Shown in pieces: positions 1 through 11,847 of a stretch of DNA of 64,000 bases. The translations under genes were made by a program, and so were the position numbers. Under the pieces are notes generated by a model. The model did not search any database. It was given only the letters and a program-made list of their open reading frames with translations, and was not told the DNA's origin. The DNA is from Ziziphus jujuba (taxonomy: Eukaryota; Streptophyta; Magnoliopsida; Rosales; Rhamnaceae): contig NC_083390.1 of assembly GCF_031755915.1 (NCBI RefSeq), positions 17,639,001-17,703,000 on the forward strand, in the 5' to 3' direction. Within the stretch, counting starts at the first letter, position 1. Every line of letters starts with the position of its first letter.

Positions 1-2
1 AT

Positions 3-13
3 TGGTATCAGAG
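3..13 (+). other. copia-type primer binding site at the window edge
   Basis: TGGTATCAGAG matches the plant initiator-tRNA-Met primer site used by Ty1/copia elements. In the second copy of this block the same site follows an LTR ending TCCAACA at 21710, so base 1 of the window is the first base after an LTR that lies just outside. Confidence 0.75.
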
Positions 14-421
14 TTTTTTTAAACTGCACTAAAATATACCCTCAAAATTCATTTTAAAAAAATCAACCATTACTCTAATATTCTTTGGGTTTTTAATAAT
101 ATTGATAGAGCCTCTTTGGGAGGATTATTAATATTATTAAAATTGAACATATTAACCATTATTTTAATTTAAAAAAATTCTCTTAATATCTAAGCATTGT
201 CGACGTTGGACCGTACAATCATATTAAGATTTTGAAAATAATTTAGGTCCAACCCAATAAAACTCAATTATGCTTATCCGTTGGAGCATTACATAACCAT
301 TTTATTATTGCACCTTAATAGAGCCTGTAAGTTTTAAATTAATTAAATTAATTTTAACATTCACTCATTCAATCTTTTATAATCAAATTAATTTACGGAT
401 TTTCCATAATAATATAACAAA
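14..421 (+). other. non-coding internal sequence after a copia LTR
   Basis: AT-rich sequence following the primer site, with no gag-like frame. It is present three times, here, at 21711-22127 and at 37415-37830, always directly after the LTR/primer site. No second LTR or polymerase gene follows, so these are remnants or the inside of a short non-autonomous element. Confidence 0.5.
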
Positions 422-1440
422 AATGGTTTGGGGTGGCTTCTTCGTTTTGTTATTATTTGTTACTAATAGCATTAAAAATAAACAAATTGGTCCTTTCGCA
501 TGACAGTGATTGAGTAATTTGTTAAAAATAAAAGGACGACCGGCTGAGAATTGAAAAATAAAGATAAAAATTAAAATAATTTTTGTGGGTTCAAAGGGAT
601 GAGTTGAGTTAAAGTACCTAAATAATAATGCCTTTTTTTAATTCTCTTTTTTGGTATATTCCTCAAAAACAATGCTACTCAATTCATGTGTTCTTATCTT
701 ATATAGGTGTGTGTTGTGTATATATATATACACACAAATAGTGGGTAAGTCTCAATCCTGATATTTTATTGTCCACTATCATTTAAAATAGTATAACACT
801 AATTTTTTTTTTTTTTCACTACCTTAACAATGATCGAAGGTCTTAAAATAGTGGAATAGAAAGCAACATCCTCTTGGATTTCCATTGGAAAATTAATTTT
901 TACTATTTTCTTATAGAAAATATGACTTGTTTGGTTCATAAATGGTTTGGGGTGGCTTCTTCGTTTTGTTATTATTTGTTACTTATAGCATTAAAAATAA
1001 ACAAATTGTTCCTTTCGCATGACAGTGATTGAGTAATTTGTTAAAAATAAAAGGACGACCGGCTGAGAATTGAAAAATAAAGATAAAAATTAAAATAATT
1101 TTTGTGGGTTCAAAGGGATGAGTTGAGTTAAAGTACCTAAATAATAATGCCTTTTTTTAATTCTCTTTTTTGGTATATTCCTCAAAAACAATGCTACTCA
1201 ATTCATGTGTTCTTATCTTATATAGGTGTGTGTTGTGTATATATATATACACACAAATAGTGGGTAAGTCTCAATCCTGATATTTTATTGTCCACTATCA
1301 TTTAAAATAGTATAACACTAATTTTTTTTTTTTTTCACTACCTTAACAATGATCGAAGGTCTTAAAATAGTGGAATAGAAAGCAACATCCTTTTGGATTT
1401 CCATTGGAAAATTAATTTTTACTATTTTCTTATAGAAAAA
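422..1440. repeat. ~500-bp tandem repeat, two copies (period 519)
   Basis: 422-920 and 941-1440 are nearly identical and separated by a 20-bp spacer at 921-940. The second large copy repeats this arrangement at about 22132-23150. The AKR3 locus has the unit only once (38692-39190). There it is preceded by the same spacer-like sequence, which marks the second unit here as the one in original context. Each unit contains a TA run flanked by TGTGT/ACACA. Non-coding. Confidence 0.9.
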
Positions 1441-2630
1441 TTAGTTGAGTCGATGAACAAATGACAAATAACTAAAATACCAGTCCACTGAATATTTTGC
1501 TTCTCTAAAACCAGATTTATTATCACTGGTGACAACAAGGAGATTTAATAACAACAACATATTTTATATATAATATAGGAGTGAATGAAACAAGTTATAA
1601 CTTTATATATATATATATATATTGATCAATATTAATGGTAGAAGAATTTTATTTATCAAATTGATGTGGCAAATTATATAATAATATTTTATTAATTTAT
1701 GTTTCTATTAACAATATTATTTTTTACAAAATGAGGAAAAGATAGATTTGCGGAGCATTCCCATCCTTCAATTGTTTTTGGATTCTTCTTTCTGTTTTAT
1801 TATTATTATTATTATTAGTTTTTAATGGATCTAGGTGTAAAGGATTGATTTTGTAACGGGTGGTTATAAATTGTTAACATAAGGACTGCTAATGCATAAA
1901 CCTGTAAAATACCATTTTACCCGTTAATAAAAGGCTTTTAAGTAATTTTGCAAAGCATATAAGTGTTAAGTATGTGCATGTTCCTTCTTTTTTTTACTTA
2001 TTTTTTTAATAGGTATGAATATTAAGTACATTATTTTAATTCGTTTTTCATTGTATTAGTTAGTAAAAGAATACAGGTACAAAGTACCATGTATGTTTAT
2101 GTGTGTGTGTTTTTTCAATAGTCATTAACTATTAGTATATTCATTGGATTTATTATTATTATTATTTATTTTATTTTGTATTATCTATTTAATATTTAAT
2201 TTTGTAAATATAATTATTATAATATATATGTATATATTGGTAGGATGAATATTAGCTAATAGAAACTAGCTAATTATGATAACGGATGTTTTTTGATAAA
2301 AGTTTTATAAAAAGTTAAATTTGTGTCAATTAAGTTAAATAAAAAGTTTTATACAAATGTAAGAATCTTTCTTTCTTAAAGTTACAACCTAAAATAGTAA
2401 GAATTAAATCATTTCTTTTCTCCTTCTATGAGTCAAGAATTGAATAGTGGATATTAATGGATCAATGTGGGGCTTTTTATGCAAAAGATTAAAACCAAAA
2501 AAAAAACTTAAAAGAAAAAAGTTTGAAAAAATGGAAGGGTAAGACCACATTGTCGTTGATGGCACGCCAAGGGACCGACTTATATCACTTCCCACTAATT
2601 AGATATTTTAAAGAGAATCCAAATGATTAA
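1441..2630. other. AKR3-flank-like DNA with a gene-deletion scar
   Basis: 1441-2305 matches the region upstream of AKR3 (39190-40040). About 2324-2630 matches the region downstream of AKR3 (45745-46057). The two flanks meet here across about 20 bp of filler, so the 5.7 kb carrying AKR3 is absent. No gene is visible. The stretch contains ATT/TA microsatellites. Confidence 0.8.
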
Positions 2631-5600
2631 TAGGAAGGCTGTGAAAAGTGTGATGGTAGACTGTAACACCCCATCCCAAATCGCACCGGAATCCGTGCAC
2701 GTTGACCGAGATTGACCGTTGACAGAGTGGGTCAAAAGTTGACTTTTTGTTCCAGTTGGAATTTCGAGTTGACCAAGGTACCGTGGCGAAGTGCATGATG
2801 CCCCGAGTCTGTAAACTGGTAGCACGTTGAAAACGGAGCTATGGTTTGAAAGTTATGGGCAAAACAAGTTGAAGTGCAAACTGTCCAAGGGGTGCCGGAG
2901 TTGACTTTTTATTTATGGGGAAATGAGCTTTGACTCATGCATGGTTGTGGAGTGCTCGTCGATATGAGTTCACAGACTAGCGGCACGCTTAAAACGGACA
3001 TCCGGTTAAAATGTTATGGACGCGTGAAGTTTGCCGGATACCGTAATATTTTAATGTTTTTGAGTCGATGAATAGTGAAATGCCACATGTCAGCTTCTGA
3101 TTGGTCCACATGGCATGAACAGTATCACACAGTGGCTTTTATTTGATAAAATTCTCGGGGAAGAGAGAGAAAAAGAGAGAGGAGAGAGAAAGAGAGAGAG
3201 AGTCCGACCGGTGCCGGAATTTTTCAAATTTTTCGGCCGAATTACTGTACACACACCGGTCAGCAAGGTTCCCCTCCCCATTTCCGGCAAAACCTTAAAG
3301 TTTCACGGCGATCGGCCGTCGGACGCGCCCGGATCGGACGTTCGAAGATCGACGGCGAGTTTTTCCCTCCACCGCCGGCCACCGCCGATCGACCCACTTC
3401 CGGCCATTTTCCGGCCACACGCGCCAGACACCCTTCATCCTCTCCTCAAGTCCGGCCGACCCACCAAGTTTCACGGCCATCGGACCACCGATTCGCCGGG
3501 ATCGGAGCGTTTTCCGGCGAGGGACCGGAAATCTTCAAACCGTGATTTCTCCGCCGTCCGGCCTCCGTTTGCCTCACCATCGGTCCCGTTGGATTGCTCT
3601 CCCCACGATCTACAAATCTGCAAAAAATCACAGCCAACGGCCACCGCACGCGCTGCCGCCGGCTACGGTTGCCGGTGACCGCGGCGGCTCGCTGGAAGTT
3701 ACTGTTCCGGCGAGTACCCAGTCTTCCGGCCGGCTCCAGTCCACTGTGTTCGACCTCCTGAACCTGAATCCGGCATCCGTTTCCGCCAATTCGTGATGGT
3801 TTGGGAGAATTGCGAAGCCAAAACCCGAAAAGCTTTTCAGCGAGATTCCGACCCCGTCGGGTCCGATCACTGGAAAGTAAGACCGAATCAGTGATCCTCA
3901 TCACTCGAGCTTCGATTCGGTATATAACTCGTAACCTTTAGTTATCGTTTGGTGTTCGCTCCCCGGGTACCCATTTGGGGATTACCCGAATAAAATATTA
4001 ATATTTTTGGTTGGTGCACTGTGGTTGTTTAGGTGCGCGTACGAGTGGCGGAGTTGATCCCGAGGAGGATCTTAGTTGATTTACGCGCTCAAGGTGAGTG
4101 ACCCACCTTCAAAAATTATTTTGGGCAATTAATTATGTTTAATTGATATTTAAATTGGTATTTAAATTATGCTCATGTGGTGTGATTTAATTATGGTTTT
4201 ATTGTGGTTTAATTTATTTATTATGCATGAGCAAAGTGTATTTCGGTAGTATTTGTATGTGGTTTTAGTATTAATTTTTCGGGCATAATTGGGTTAAATA
4301 TTTTACGAAAATATTTGTTTAAATTTTATAAATTATGCCCGCGGTATTTTTATGGTTGCATCTCGTACTTCGAGGAAATTGTGGTTTGTTGGTTATCAAT
4401 ATTTCGTACCGGTTTGATTAAATAAAAATATGTGGGATGGTAAGTGTGAGAATTTAATGTATTTTCCACGGTAATTTTGGAAAACGGTACGGTTGGTTAT
4501 TAATGTTTATTTTTAGACGCACTCATACAGTATTGGTGTTCTGGTGTATGGACACGTGGTAGCGCGCAGGTATTATGTGGTTTAGCGCGCGGTTATTACT
4601 TCACCCATGAGTTGCCATTGGACCGTGGGCAGGCAAGTTTGTTATTGCGCACAGCCGCCCCCCTCCTTGGCCGGGTTGATGGTTTCAGCAGCGGTACTGT
4701 CGAGACGCCGAAGTGCCGTTGCAGGTTTCTCTCTTTAACCCCCCCGCCAGTCGGTGCTCGGGACGCTGGGTATCGGAGGGCATCACCGGTATATGGTGTG
4801 GTGCGTCGGTGTAAATTGCAAATAATGTTTTAAACCCCAAAGGTGTTCAAAAATTATTTACTATAATTTATTACATTTTAATTATATATTGGGATATGTA
4901 TTTATTTAATTATTGTTTATCAAATGGTTTAATCCCTTGGTTTTCGGGAGGTATGTACATTGGGTTTTGCGAAAAGGTTTTAAAAAGGGAACATTTCAAA
5001 CAGAGCGATTGGTAAGAGTTTTGAGGGAAATTATTATTTTCCAACAGTTATTATTATTTATTTATTAATTGTTGGTATTTGTTCTATTCTTTAATTGCTA
5101 TTAATATTATTTTATTATCACTAAAGGTGTTCAGTAGTTAGGGTCACTCACTGAGATGATTAGCACCTCACGTTTTCAAGTTCCGTTCCCTTAGGTGCAA
5201 GTGGTGGTAGACGTTCTTCCGGAGCGAACCAAGTTTTCCGCTGCTGTTGTGTTTCGAGAAGTACTCATGTACTCTTTCATTTCAGTGTATTATTTCTTTC
5301 AGCCTTGTTGTATTTCTGTTGGTTAGCACTTCTTAAAGCTCTGTATACTATTGGGATACTTATGTTTTATTTATGCACTGGACTGTTGTTGTTTTTGAGA
5401 AGTGCTGAAATTTGTGGAACAATTTGTAGTTTGCGGGAGGAATAAGGGGATGAGTATAGAAGTGTGTTTTCAGTGCAGGTAATTTGTGGTAAGTCCATCC
5501 CTTAGGAGAGGCTCTGCTGGATTTTCCATTGGAGGGTCCGGTAGGGTTTCCCTGGGATCAGGGCTTGTCTAGGGTTCCGGGGAAGGAATTCTGGACAGGT

Positions 5601-5872
5601 CCTGACATAGACACTGGTGCCACCCATAACTTTTGCTCAGAAAATGAAATAAAAAGATTAAGCTTAAGCCTGGATAGAGATACAAGTCAAATGAAGATTG
5701 TTAACTCTAGAGTTCTAGATGAGGTGGGTTTGGCAAACAAGTTTCTTTCAAGTTAGGATCTTGAAGAAGACCATCTGGATTTGATTGTGGCTTCGATGGA
5801 TGATTTCAATGTCATGTTAGACATGGATTTTATAAGTGGAGAAGAAAGCAATCCTCATTCTCTCTGCCAATA
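2631..5872 (+). mobile_element. Ty3/gypsy protease fragment split by a solo LTR
   Basis: The bases before the LTR (to 2661) and after it (from 5608) join into one frame reading VMVDTGATHNF. This is the retroviral-type aspartic protease active-site motif (D-T-G-A), followed by a helix-like SENEIKRL stretch. An in-frame TAG at 5754-5756 and further decay show it is a relic. Later in the frame a degenerate MDDFNVMLDMDFI matches the second conserved protease segment. The relic begins at 2631, where the AKR3-side copy (46058) diverges, and is cut at 5872 by the tandem-duplication junction. Confidence 0.85.
2662..5607 (+). mobile_element. solo LTR of a Ty3/gypsy retrotransposon (2,946 bp)
   Basis: It starts TGTAACACCCC and ends GGTCCTGACA, the usual TG..CA borders, and is flanked by a perfect 5-bp direct repeat TAGAC (2657-2661 and 5608-5612). 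There is no internal retroviral sequence and no second LTR, so it is a solo LTR left by LTR-LTR recombination. A GC-rich, CCGG-dense core at about 3220-3930 sits in otherwise AT-rich DNA and opens long spurious frames on both strands. The orientation is given by the TG..CA ends and by the family's 3' end shared with 5873-8679. Confidence 0.92.
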
Positions 5873-8679
5873 CACGTTGGCACGAGTTCGTAGACTAGTA
5901 GCACGTTGAAAACGGAGCTACGGTTTGAAAGTTATGAGCAAAACAAGTTAAGGTCCAAATAGTCCAAGGGGTGCCCAAGTTGACTTTTTATTTATGGGGA
6001 AATGAGCTTTCAATCATGCATCGTTGTGAAGTGCTCGTCGATACGAGTTCACAGACTAGCGGCACGCTTAAAACGGACATCCGGTTAAAAAGTTATGAAC
6101 GCGTGAAGTTTGCCGGATACCGTAAATATTTTTGAGTCGATGAACAGTGAAATGCCATGTGTCGTCACCTGATTGGTCCATGTGGATGAACAATGTCTCC
6201 ACTGTGGCTTTTATTTGACAAAAATCTTGGGGAAGAGAGAGAGAGAACCCAACCGGCCGCCGGATTCCGATCAATTTTCCAGCCGATTCTCATTACACGC
6301 GCCGGCCAAACGGAAGCCTCTCCTCATTTCCGGCCAAACCCCAAAATCTCACGACCGCCGGCTGCCGGATGCGCCCGAATCGAGGCGCCAAAGCTCGGCG
6401 GTGATTTTTTCCTCCACCGTCGTTTGACCCCTTTCCGGCCGTTTTCCGGCCACACGTGCCAGCCACCCCTCACCACCTCCTCATTTCCAGCCAGCCCACC
6501 AAATTTCACGGCCACCGGACCTCCGACGCGCCGGGATCGGAGCTTTTTCCGGCGAGGCACCGAAAATCTTCAAACCCCAATTTCTCTGCCGTCCGGCCTC
6601 CGTTTGCCTCACCGCCGGTCCCGTTGGATTCCTCTCCACTCGATCTACAAATCTGCAAAAAATCTCAGCCAGTGGCCACGGCACGCGCCGCCGCCGGCGA
6701 CGGTTGCCGGTGACCGCTGCGGCTTGCCCGAAGTTACTGTTCCAGCGAGTACCCAGTTGCACCGCCGATCCCTCCCGACTGTTTTTGACCTCCTGAATCC
6801 AAATCCGGCATCCTTTTCTGCCAATTCACGATGGTTTGGGAGAATTGCGGAGTCGAAACTCGAAAGCTTTCCGGCGAGATTCCGACCACCTCGGGTCCGA
6901 TCACCGGAAAGTAAGACTGAATCCGTGATCCTCATCACTCGAGCTTCGATTCGGTATATAACTCGTAAATTTTAGATATCGTTTGGTGTTCGCTCCCCGG
7001 GTACCCATTTGGGAGTTACCCGATTAAAATATTAATATTTGTGGTTTGGTGTATTATGGATATTAAGGATATTATGGATATCCTTGATTGAGATACGTGC
7101 TTAAGGTGAGTGACCCACCTTCAAATTAATTTTGGGAATTAAATTGGTGAATATTATGTGTGATTTGAATATTTGGAATTTAAATTCTATGTGCCAAATA
7201 TTTATTTGATTTATTGTGGAATTATTGGTGAATTTATTTTGATTAAAGAAAATATGCATTATATAAATTTATGCAAATGTGAAAATTATTTTATGGTATT
7301 GAGGATTGCGAAATTCTTGTGGTTTTAACATTAAATTGGGCATGATTTGATTTTCAAATATTTCAAGGAAAATATTTGTTTATGTTGGTGACTTCAATTT
7401 TTTTATAAAGTATGCCCATGGGATATTATATGATTTAATTTATTATATTTCAAGAATTATTTATGCTATTGGGAAAAATTAGAATATTTAAATTGGTGGA
7501 TTTGGGAGTTGGTGGAGTTGAATTTTTATGGAATTTATGGCGTTGATTATAAAGAAATTGTGGAGAATTTCCGGGTTTAATTGGATGGAATAAACCCAGT
7601 ATATTTAAGGAAAATTTGACATTTTGAGATATAAAATAAATATGTGGATTTTATGATTTTTAGATGCACCGTGCACGTACTGGTGTTCTGTTTATATGTG
7701 ATATGGTTAGTGTGCACACGGATGTGATTAGCGCGTAGGTGGGTGTGAGTAGCGCGCAGGTGATTTTATGAGGTTGTCCTGTGGTTGCCATCGGATGAGG
7801 GTAGGCCGCCCCTCCATGGCCGGGACACCAGTTAGCAGCGGCGCAGTGGGACGCCACGCGATCGTATGCCAGTTTCTTTCTATAACCTCCTGTCTGGCGG
7901 TACCTTAGGATACTAGGTACTGTTGGCGCCACTGGTATATAGTGGGTGCATCAAGTGATTTTCAGAACTGGGATTTTAAAATAAATATTTTGAACTGTAT
8001 TGGAATTAAAAATATAATTATTACTGTTTCTGGTATTTATTTGATGTCTTGATTTTCGGGGAATACGAACAAAGGGTTTTGTGAAAAGGTTTTAAAAGGG
8101 GAACTTTTCCAACCGAGAGAATTGTAAGGGTTTTGAGAGAAATTATTATTTCCAATTAATTATTATTTATCTACTTTACTACCGTGGTATTATATTGTAT
8201 AGTAGATAGGGTCACTCACTGAGATGATTAGTATCTCATATTTTCAAATTCTGTTCCTCTAGATACCAGGTTGTCGGTGTTCATCCGGAGCGGATTTGAT
8301 CTTCATCGCTGTCTTAGTTCGTGAAGTACCCTGTTCTTCCTTTACTGCAGTTGTAATACTTATTTCACTCTTGCTGTATTCTATACTTAGTAGTACTTCA
8401 TGAAGCTCTGTATACTGTATGGGATACTTATGTATTTATTATGCACTGGATTACTGTTATTTATTTTGAAGTGCTGAAATTTGTGGATTCAACTTGTAGT
8501 ATCGTGGGAGGAATAAGGGGATGATTTTTTTAGAAGTGTGTTTTCAGTGCAGAAATTTGTGGTAAGTCCATCCCTTAGGGGAGGTTCTGCCAGATTTTCC
8601 ATTGGAGGATCCGGTAGGGTTTCCCTGGGATCAGGGCTTGTCTAGGGTTCCGGTGAGAAATTTTGGACGGGTCCTGACA
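5873..8679 (+). mobile_element. 5'-truncated gypsy LTR, same family as 2662-5607
   Basis: From the junction onward it follows the solo LTR from about its position 130, including the GC-rich core (about 6230-6930) and the terminal GGGTCCTGACA at 8669-8679. It is clearly diverged from 2662-5607. It has no TG start because the left edge coincides with the tandem-duplication junction. The 3' edge directly abuts the MULE region; the following CATAC would be the target duplication, whose partner is not in the window. Confidence 0.85.
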
Positions 8680-8738
8680 CATACGACCTCATGAATTACC
8701 ACAAGCTTGTGACAAGTAGATACTTAGTATGTTTTGAA

Positions 8739-11375
8739 ATGGTAAACCCTTTGTGCTCAATATCACAAATTTCAGTTTTACTATTCTATGATGAAACATG
8801 GAGTGTATGTTCTGAAGGTACCTGGAGATACCAATGTCAAAGAAGGAAGATTATACGTATCAAAAGGAATTGTACGTTGGCAGAACTTGAAGATGTTGTC
8901 TACAATGCTCTCAACTTAGATTCTACACAACATCAATTAATCTTCAAGTTCATATACCATGTGTGTTTGTCATGTGAGCCGTACATTGTGGAAAATGATG
9001 AAGACCTACAAAGTTTTATAGAAGAGTATAGTTCACAGAGACATCAAGACAGATCTCCACTTATTGTTGATGTGTTGTCCAGGGTTCCACAAAGTATTAA
9101 TATTGCTGGATGTGTTGTGAATAGGATACCTACAAGTTCAGGATTTATGACTATTGCCCCACTATCTGCAGTTCCCGAGACAGCTACTTGTACCTTTGAT
9201 GCTGATATGCAATCCCCATCGATCGAACTTTATGTGCCGAAAACTCAACCTGGATTCTCTGAAAATCAAATTTTTGAAAACAATGTGCAATCTGTGGAAC
9301 ATGATCATGATAATGAGCGCTTCAACATTAATGAAATGAATGAATATCGTGAACATGATTATGATCAAGATGAACAATTTGAGGTTGAGGTCAACACTGA
9401 TCGTAGTGAAGATAGGTTACGAGACATTTGTTTGACCCAACATTCGGGACTTTCAGGTGGTGATAGTTGACATGGTGAGTCTCCTTATGGTAGTAGTCCA
9501 ATTGATAATATGAATGATGATGTGCTTGCCTCTCCTTGTACCGAAACTCATTTGGACATTCGACAGGATTCTAACGCAACCATGGCTGAACTTAGGGTTA
9601 ACCATCGCTTCTCATCCGTCAATGCCCATGAAATCATTTGAATCAACCAACTCTTTGCGAGTAAGAATGCACTACAGAAGAAGATTAGTCTTTATGCATT
9701 AAGGAGAAATTTTGAATTCAAGGTAAAGAAGTCAGATAAAGTCCGATATGAGGTTGTATGTGCAAACGACAATTGCATGTGGCGAATGCGTGCTACCAAA
9801 CTACATGGTGATAATACAGAGGCCTTCATGATTAGGGCCTTCAAGGATGAGCATATTTGCTTTTTAAATATCATGAAAAGGGATCATCGTCAAGCAACAA
9901 GTTCAGTTATCGGAGACATCATCCAGCCAACGTTTGATGGGATTTCAAGGCAATACAAACCTCGAGATATCGTGCATGACATTCGCTCTAATTACGGAGT
10001 AAACATAAGCTACAACAAAGCATGGGCCGCTAAAGAAGTTGCACTATCAGTTTTGTGGGGCACGCCAGAAGATTCATATGCAAAACTTCCTTTATGGAGT
10101 CATGTTTTGAAAAGCAAAAATCCGAGCACATTTACTCGAATTGAAACTGACGATCAAAACAGGTTTTTATATTTTTTCATGGCACTTGGAGCTAGCATTA
10201 GAGGGTTTTAGCATATGCGGAGAGTCATAGCTGTCGATGGAACTACACTGAAGAATAGATATAGAGGTTTGTTATATATTGCATCATGTTTGGATGGGAA
10301 CAATCAAATTTATCCACTTGCTTATGGAATAGGCCATGGGGAGACGGATGCGGCTTACACGTGGTTTTTTGAAAGCTTTAAAGAAGCTTTTGGGGATGAT
10401 CCGAATATAGCTTTTATATCGGATAGACATAAGAGCATTGCAAAAGCAATACGTACAGTTTTCCCTAATAATCACCATGGCCACTGCACATATCATCTTG
10501 GTACAAATTTATGTGCTAAGAAGTTTAAAGGTAATATCAATGCGATTATATCAACTTTTAATGATGCAGCTAGAGCATATATTGTTGAGGATTTTGATAA
10601 GGCCATGCAACTTTTAGAAGGGGTTAGTATTGAAGCTGTACAATATCTTAAGGATGCAAATCCTTCAAAATGGGCTAGATCACATTTTCTGGGCAATAGA
10701 TACAACATAATAACAACTAACATTGCAAAGAGCATGAACTCTGTGCTTATTGATGCTAGGGATAAACCTGTTTTGCCATTACTAGATCACATTCGTGATG
10801 TCTTGCAAAGGTGGTGGTATGAACGTTGAACTAACACAGCTACAATGCAAACTCTTGTTACCAATTGGTTGGAAAAAATCATGCATGAGCGCTCAAATAA
10901 TGGCAGAGGCTTATGTGTTGTGCCAATGAACTTATATGAGTTTCAAGTTATTGGCCATGGCATCTTCGTTGGAGTTGTTAACTTAGAAAATAAGACGTGC
11001 TCATGCAAGGAATTTGACATTGATGGATTTCCTTGTGTCCATGCAATTGCAGCATGTAAGCATCGACATATTGCTCCATATTTCCTTTGCTCAGCGCATT
11101 ACTCAGTTGACTCACTCCGTGATGCATATTCGAAAACCATATATCCACTTGGAGATAAATGTCAGTGGCATGCTCCAGATGATGTCATAAACCAGGTTGT
11201 ACTTCCACCTCAAATTGGCAAACAGTCAGGAAGACCGAGAAAGAAGAGGATTCAATCTCAAGGAGAGGAGCGTCATCAATATAGATGCGGGAGGTGCAAA
11301 CAAGTTGGTCATAGCAGCCAATCATGCTTCACCGTCATACCTCTTGATAGCACTACCAACCAACAGCACCATTGA
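8739..11375 (+). pseudogene. Mutator-like (MULE/MuDR) transposase, inactivated
   Basis: One reading frame spans the region and is broken by four in-frame stops: TGA 9468-9470, TGA 9639-9641, TAG 10209-10211 and TGA 10827-10829. Order of parts: an acidic N-terminal region; a MuDR DNA-binding segment around 9680-9860 with the CMWRMRA signature; the MULE catalytic domain with VDGTTLKNRYRG (10230) and the second Asp in ISDRHKSI (10420) plus HCTYHLGTNL; a SWIM zinc finger (CSC..CVH near 11000-11045); and a CX2CX4HX4C knuckle at about 11286. The conserved ESxN glutamate is Lys (AAG 10728-10730). I chose ATG 8739 because the domain-like sequence MVNPLCSI starts there; an in-frame ATG also exists at 8691. 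The element is dead. Confidence 0.92.
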
Positions 11376-11847
11376 ACCAAAGGCCCATCAATCGCGCGAT
11401 GCTATATTCAGACAATGGGGCCATGTTATGCGGTATGCGTGTGCATGCAATGTAGTCAGGAATGCAATTAGTTGCTCAACCGCATAACATGTGTTTTGGC
11501 ATAATAGACATTGGTTTTATGTGTTCTTTTGTTGTCAAATTCATCTGTCGTATTATTTTGATAACATGTCATTCCGTGTTCAGTTTTTGGATCAGTTGTT
11601 TGTATGTTTCTTACTATTGCACGGATGATATTACTGCCCAATGGTAATGACCGATGCATCGTCGGTAATTGACATTTGTACACCGTCGTAAAAGAATCAC
11701 CACAATTCCATCCGACAATTTCAATCATGCGTGTTCCAACCAATAACATGCTAAATATAGCATTATTAACGATAAATTCTGACAAAGTAAGCAATCAAAC
11801 GGCATTAAAAAATGACAACGTTCAATTTGTTTTTGCTTCAAAAAGTA
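11376..11847. other. MULE 3' region, no gene seen
   Basis: AT-rich sequence between the transposase stop and the foldback repeats. Scattered CATCGGTAAT-like words near 11660 suggest it already belongs to the terminal region of the same element. Confidence 0.4.

Larger units (their letters stand above)
1..5872. repeat. segmental duplication, left copy (partner 21711-27583)
   Basis: This block matches 21711-27583 at an offset of 21,710 to 21,711. By eye I found about five substitutions and one T-run length change (near 790). The identity stops sharply after 5872 and 27583. The right copy continues in a gypsy reading frame past the break, whereas this copy jumps into a truncated LTR, so the break here is the duplication junction. 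The block holds copia-internal sequence, a ~500-bp internal tandem repeat, AKR3-upstream-like DNA, and a gypsy relic with a solo LTR. Confidence 0.95.

Noticed and set aside
3115..3904. Long overlapping open frames on both strands (also 24826-25615 and 6193-6975)
   Set aside because: They lie in the GC-rich core of the gypsy LTRs, read through in several frames at once, are Pro/Arg-rich without domains, and the LTR borders and target duplication explain the sequence.
9154..9702. Small frames inside the MULE region read as separate genes
   Set aside because: Out-of-frame shadows. The true frame continues through the stops with recognisable transposase sequence.
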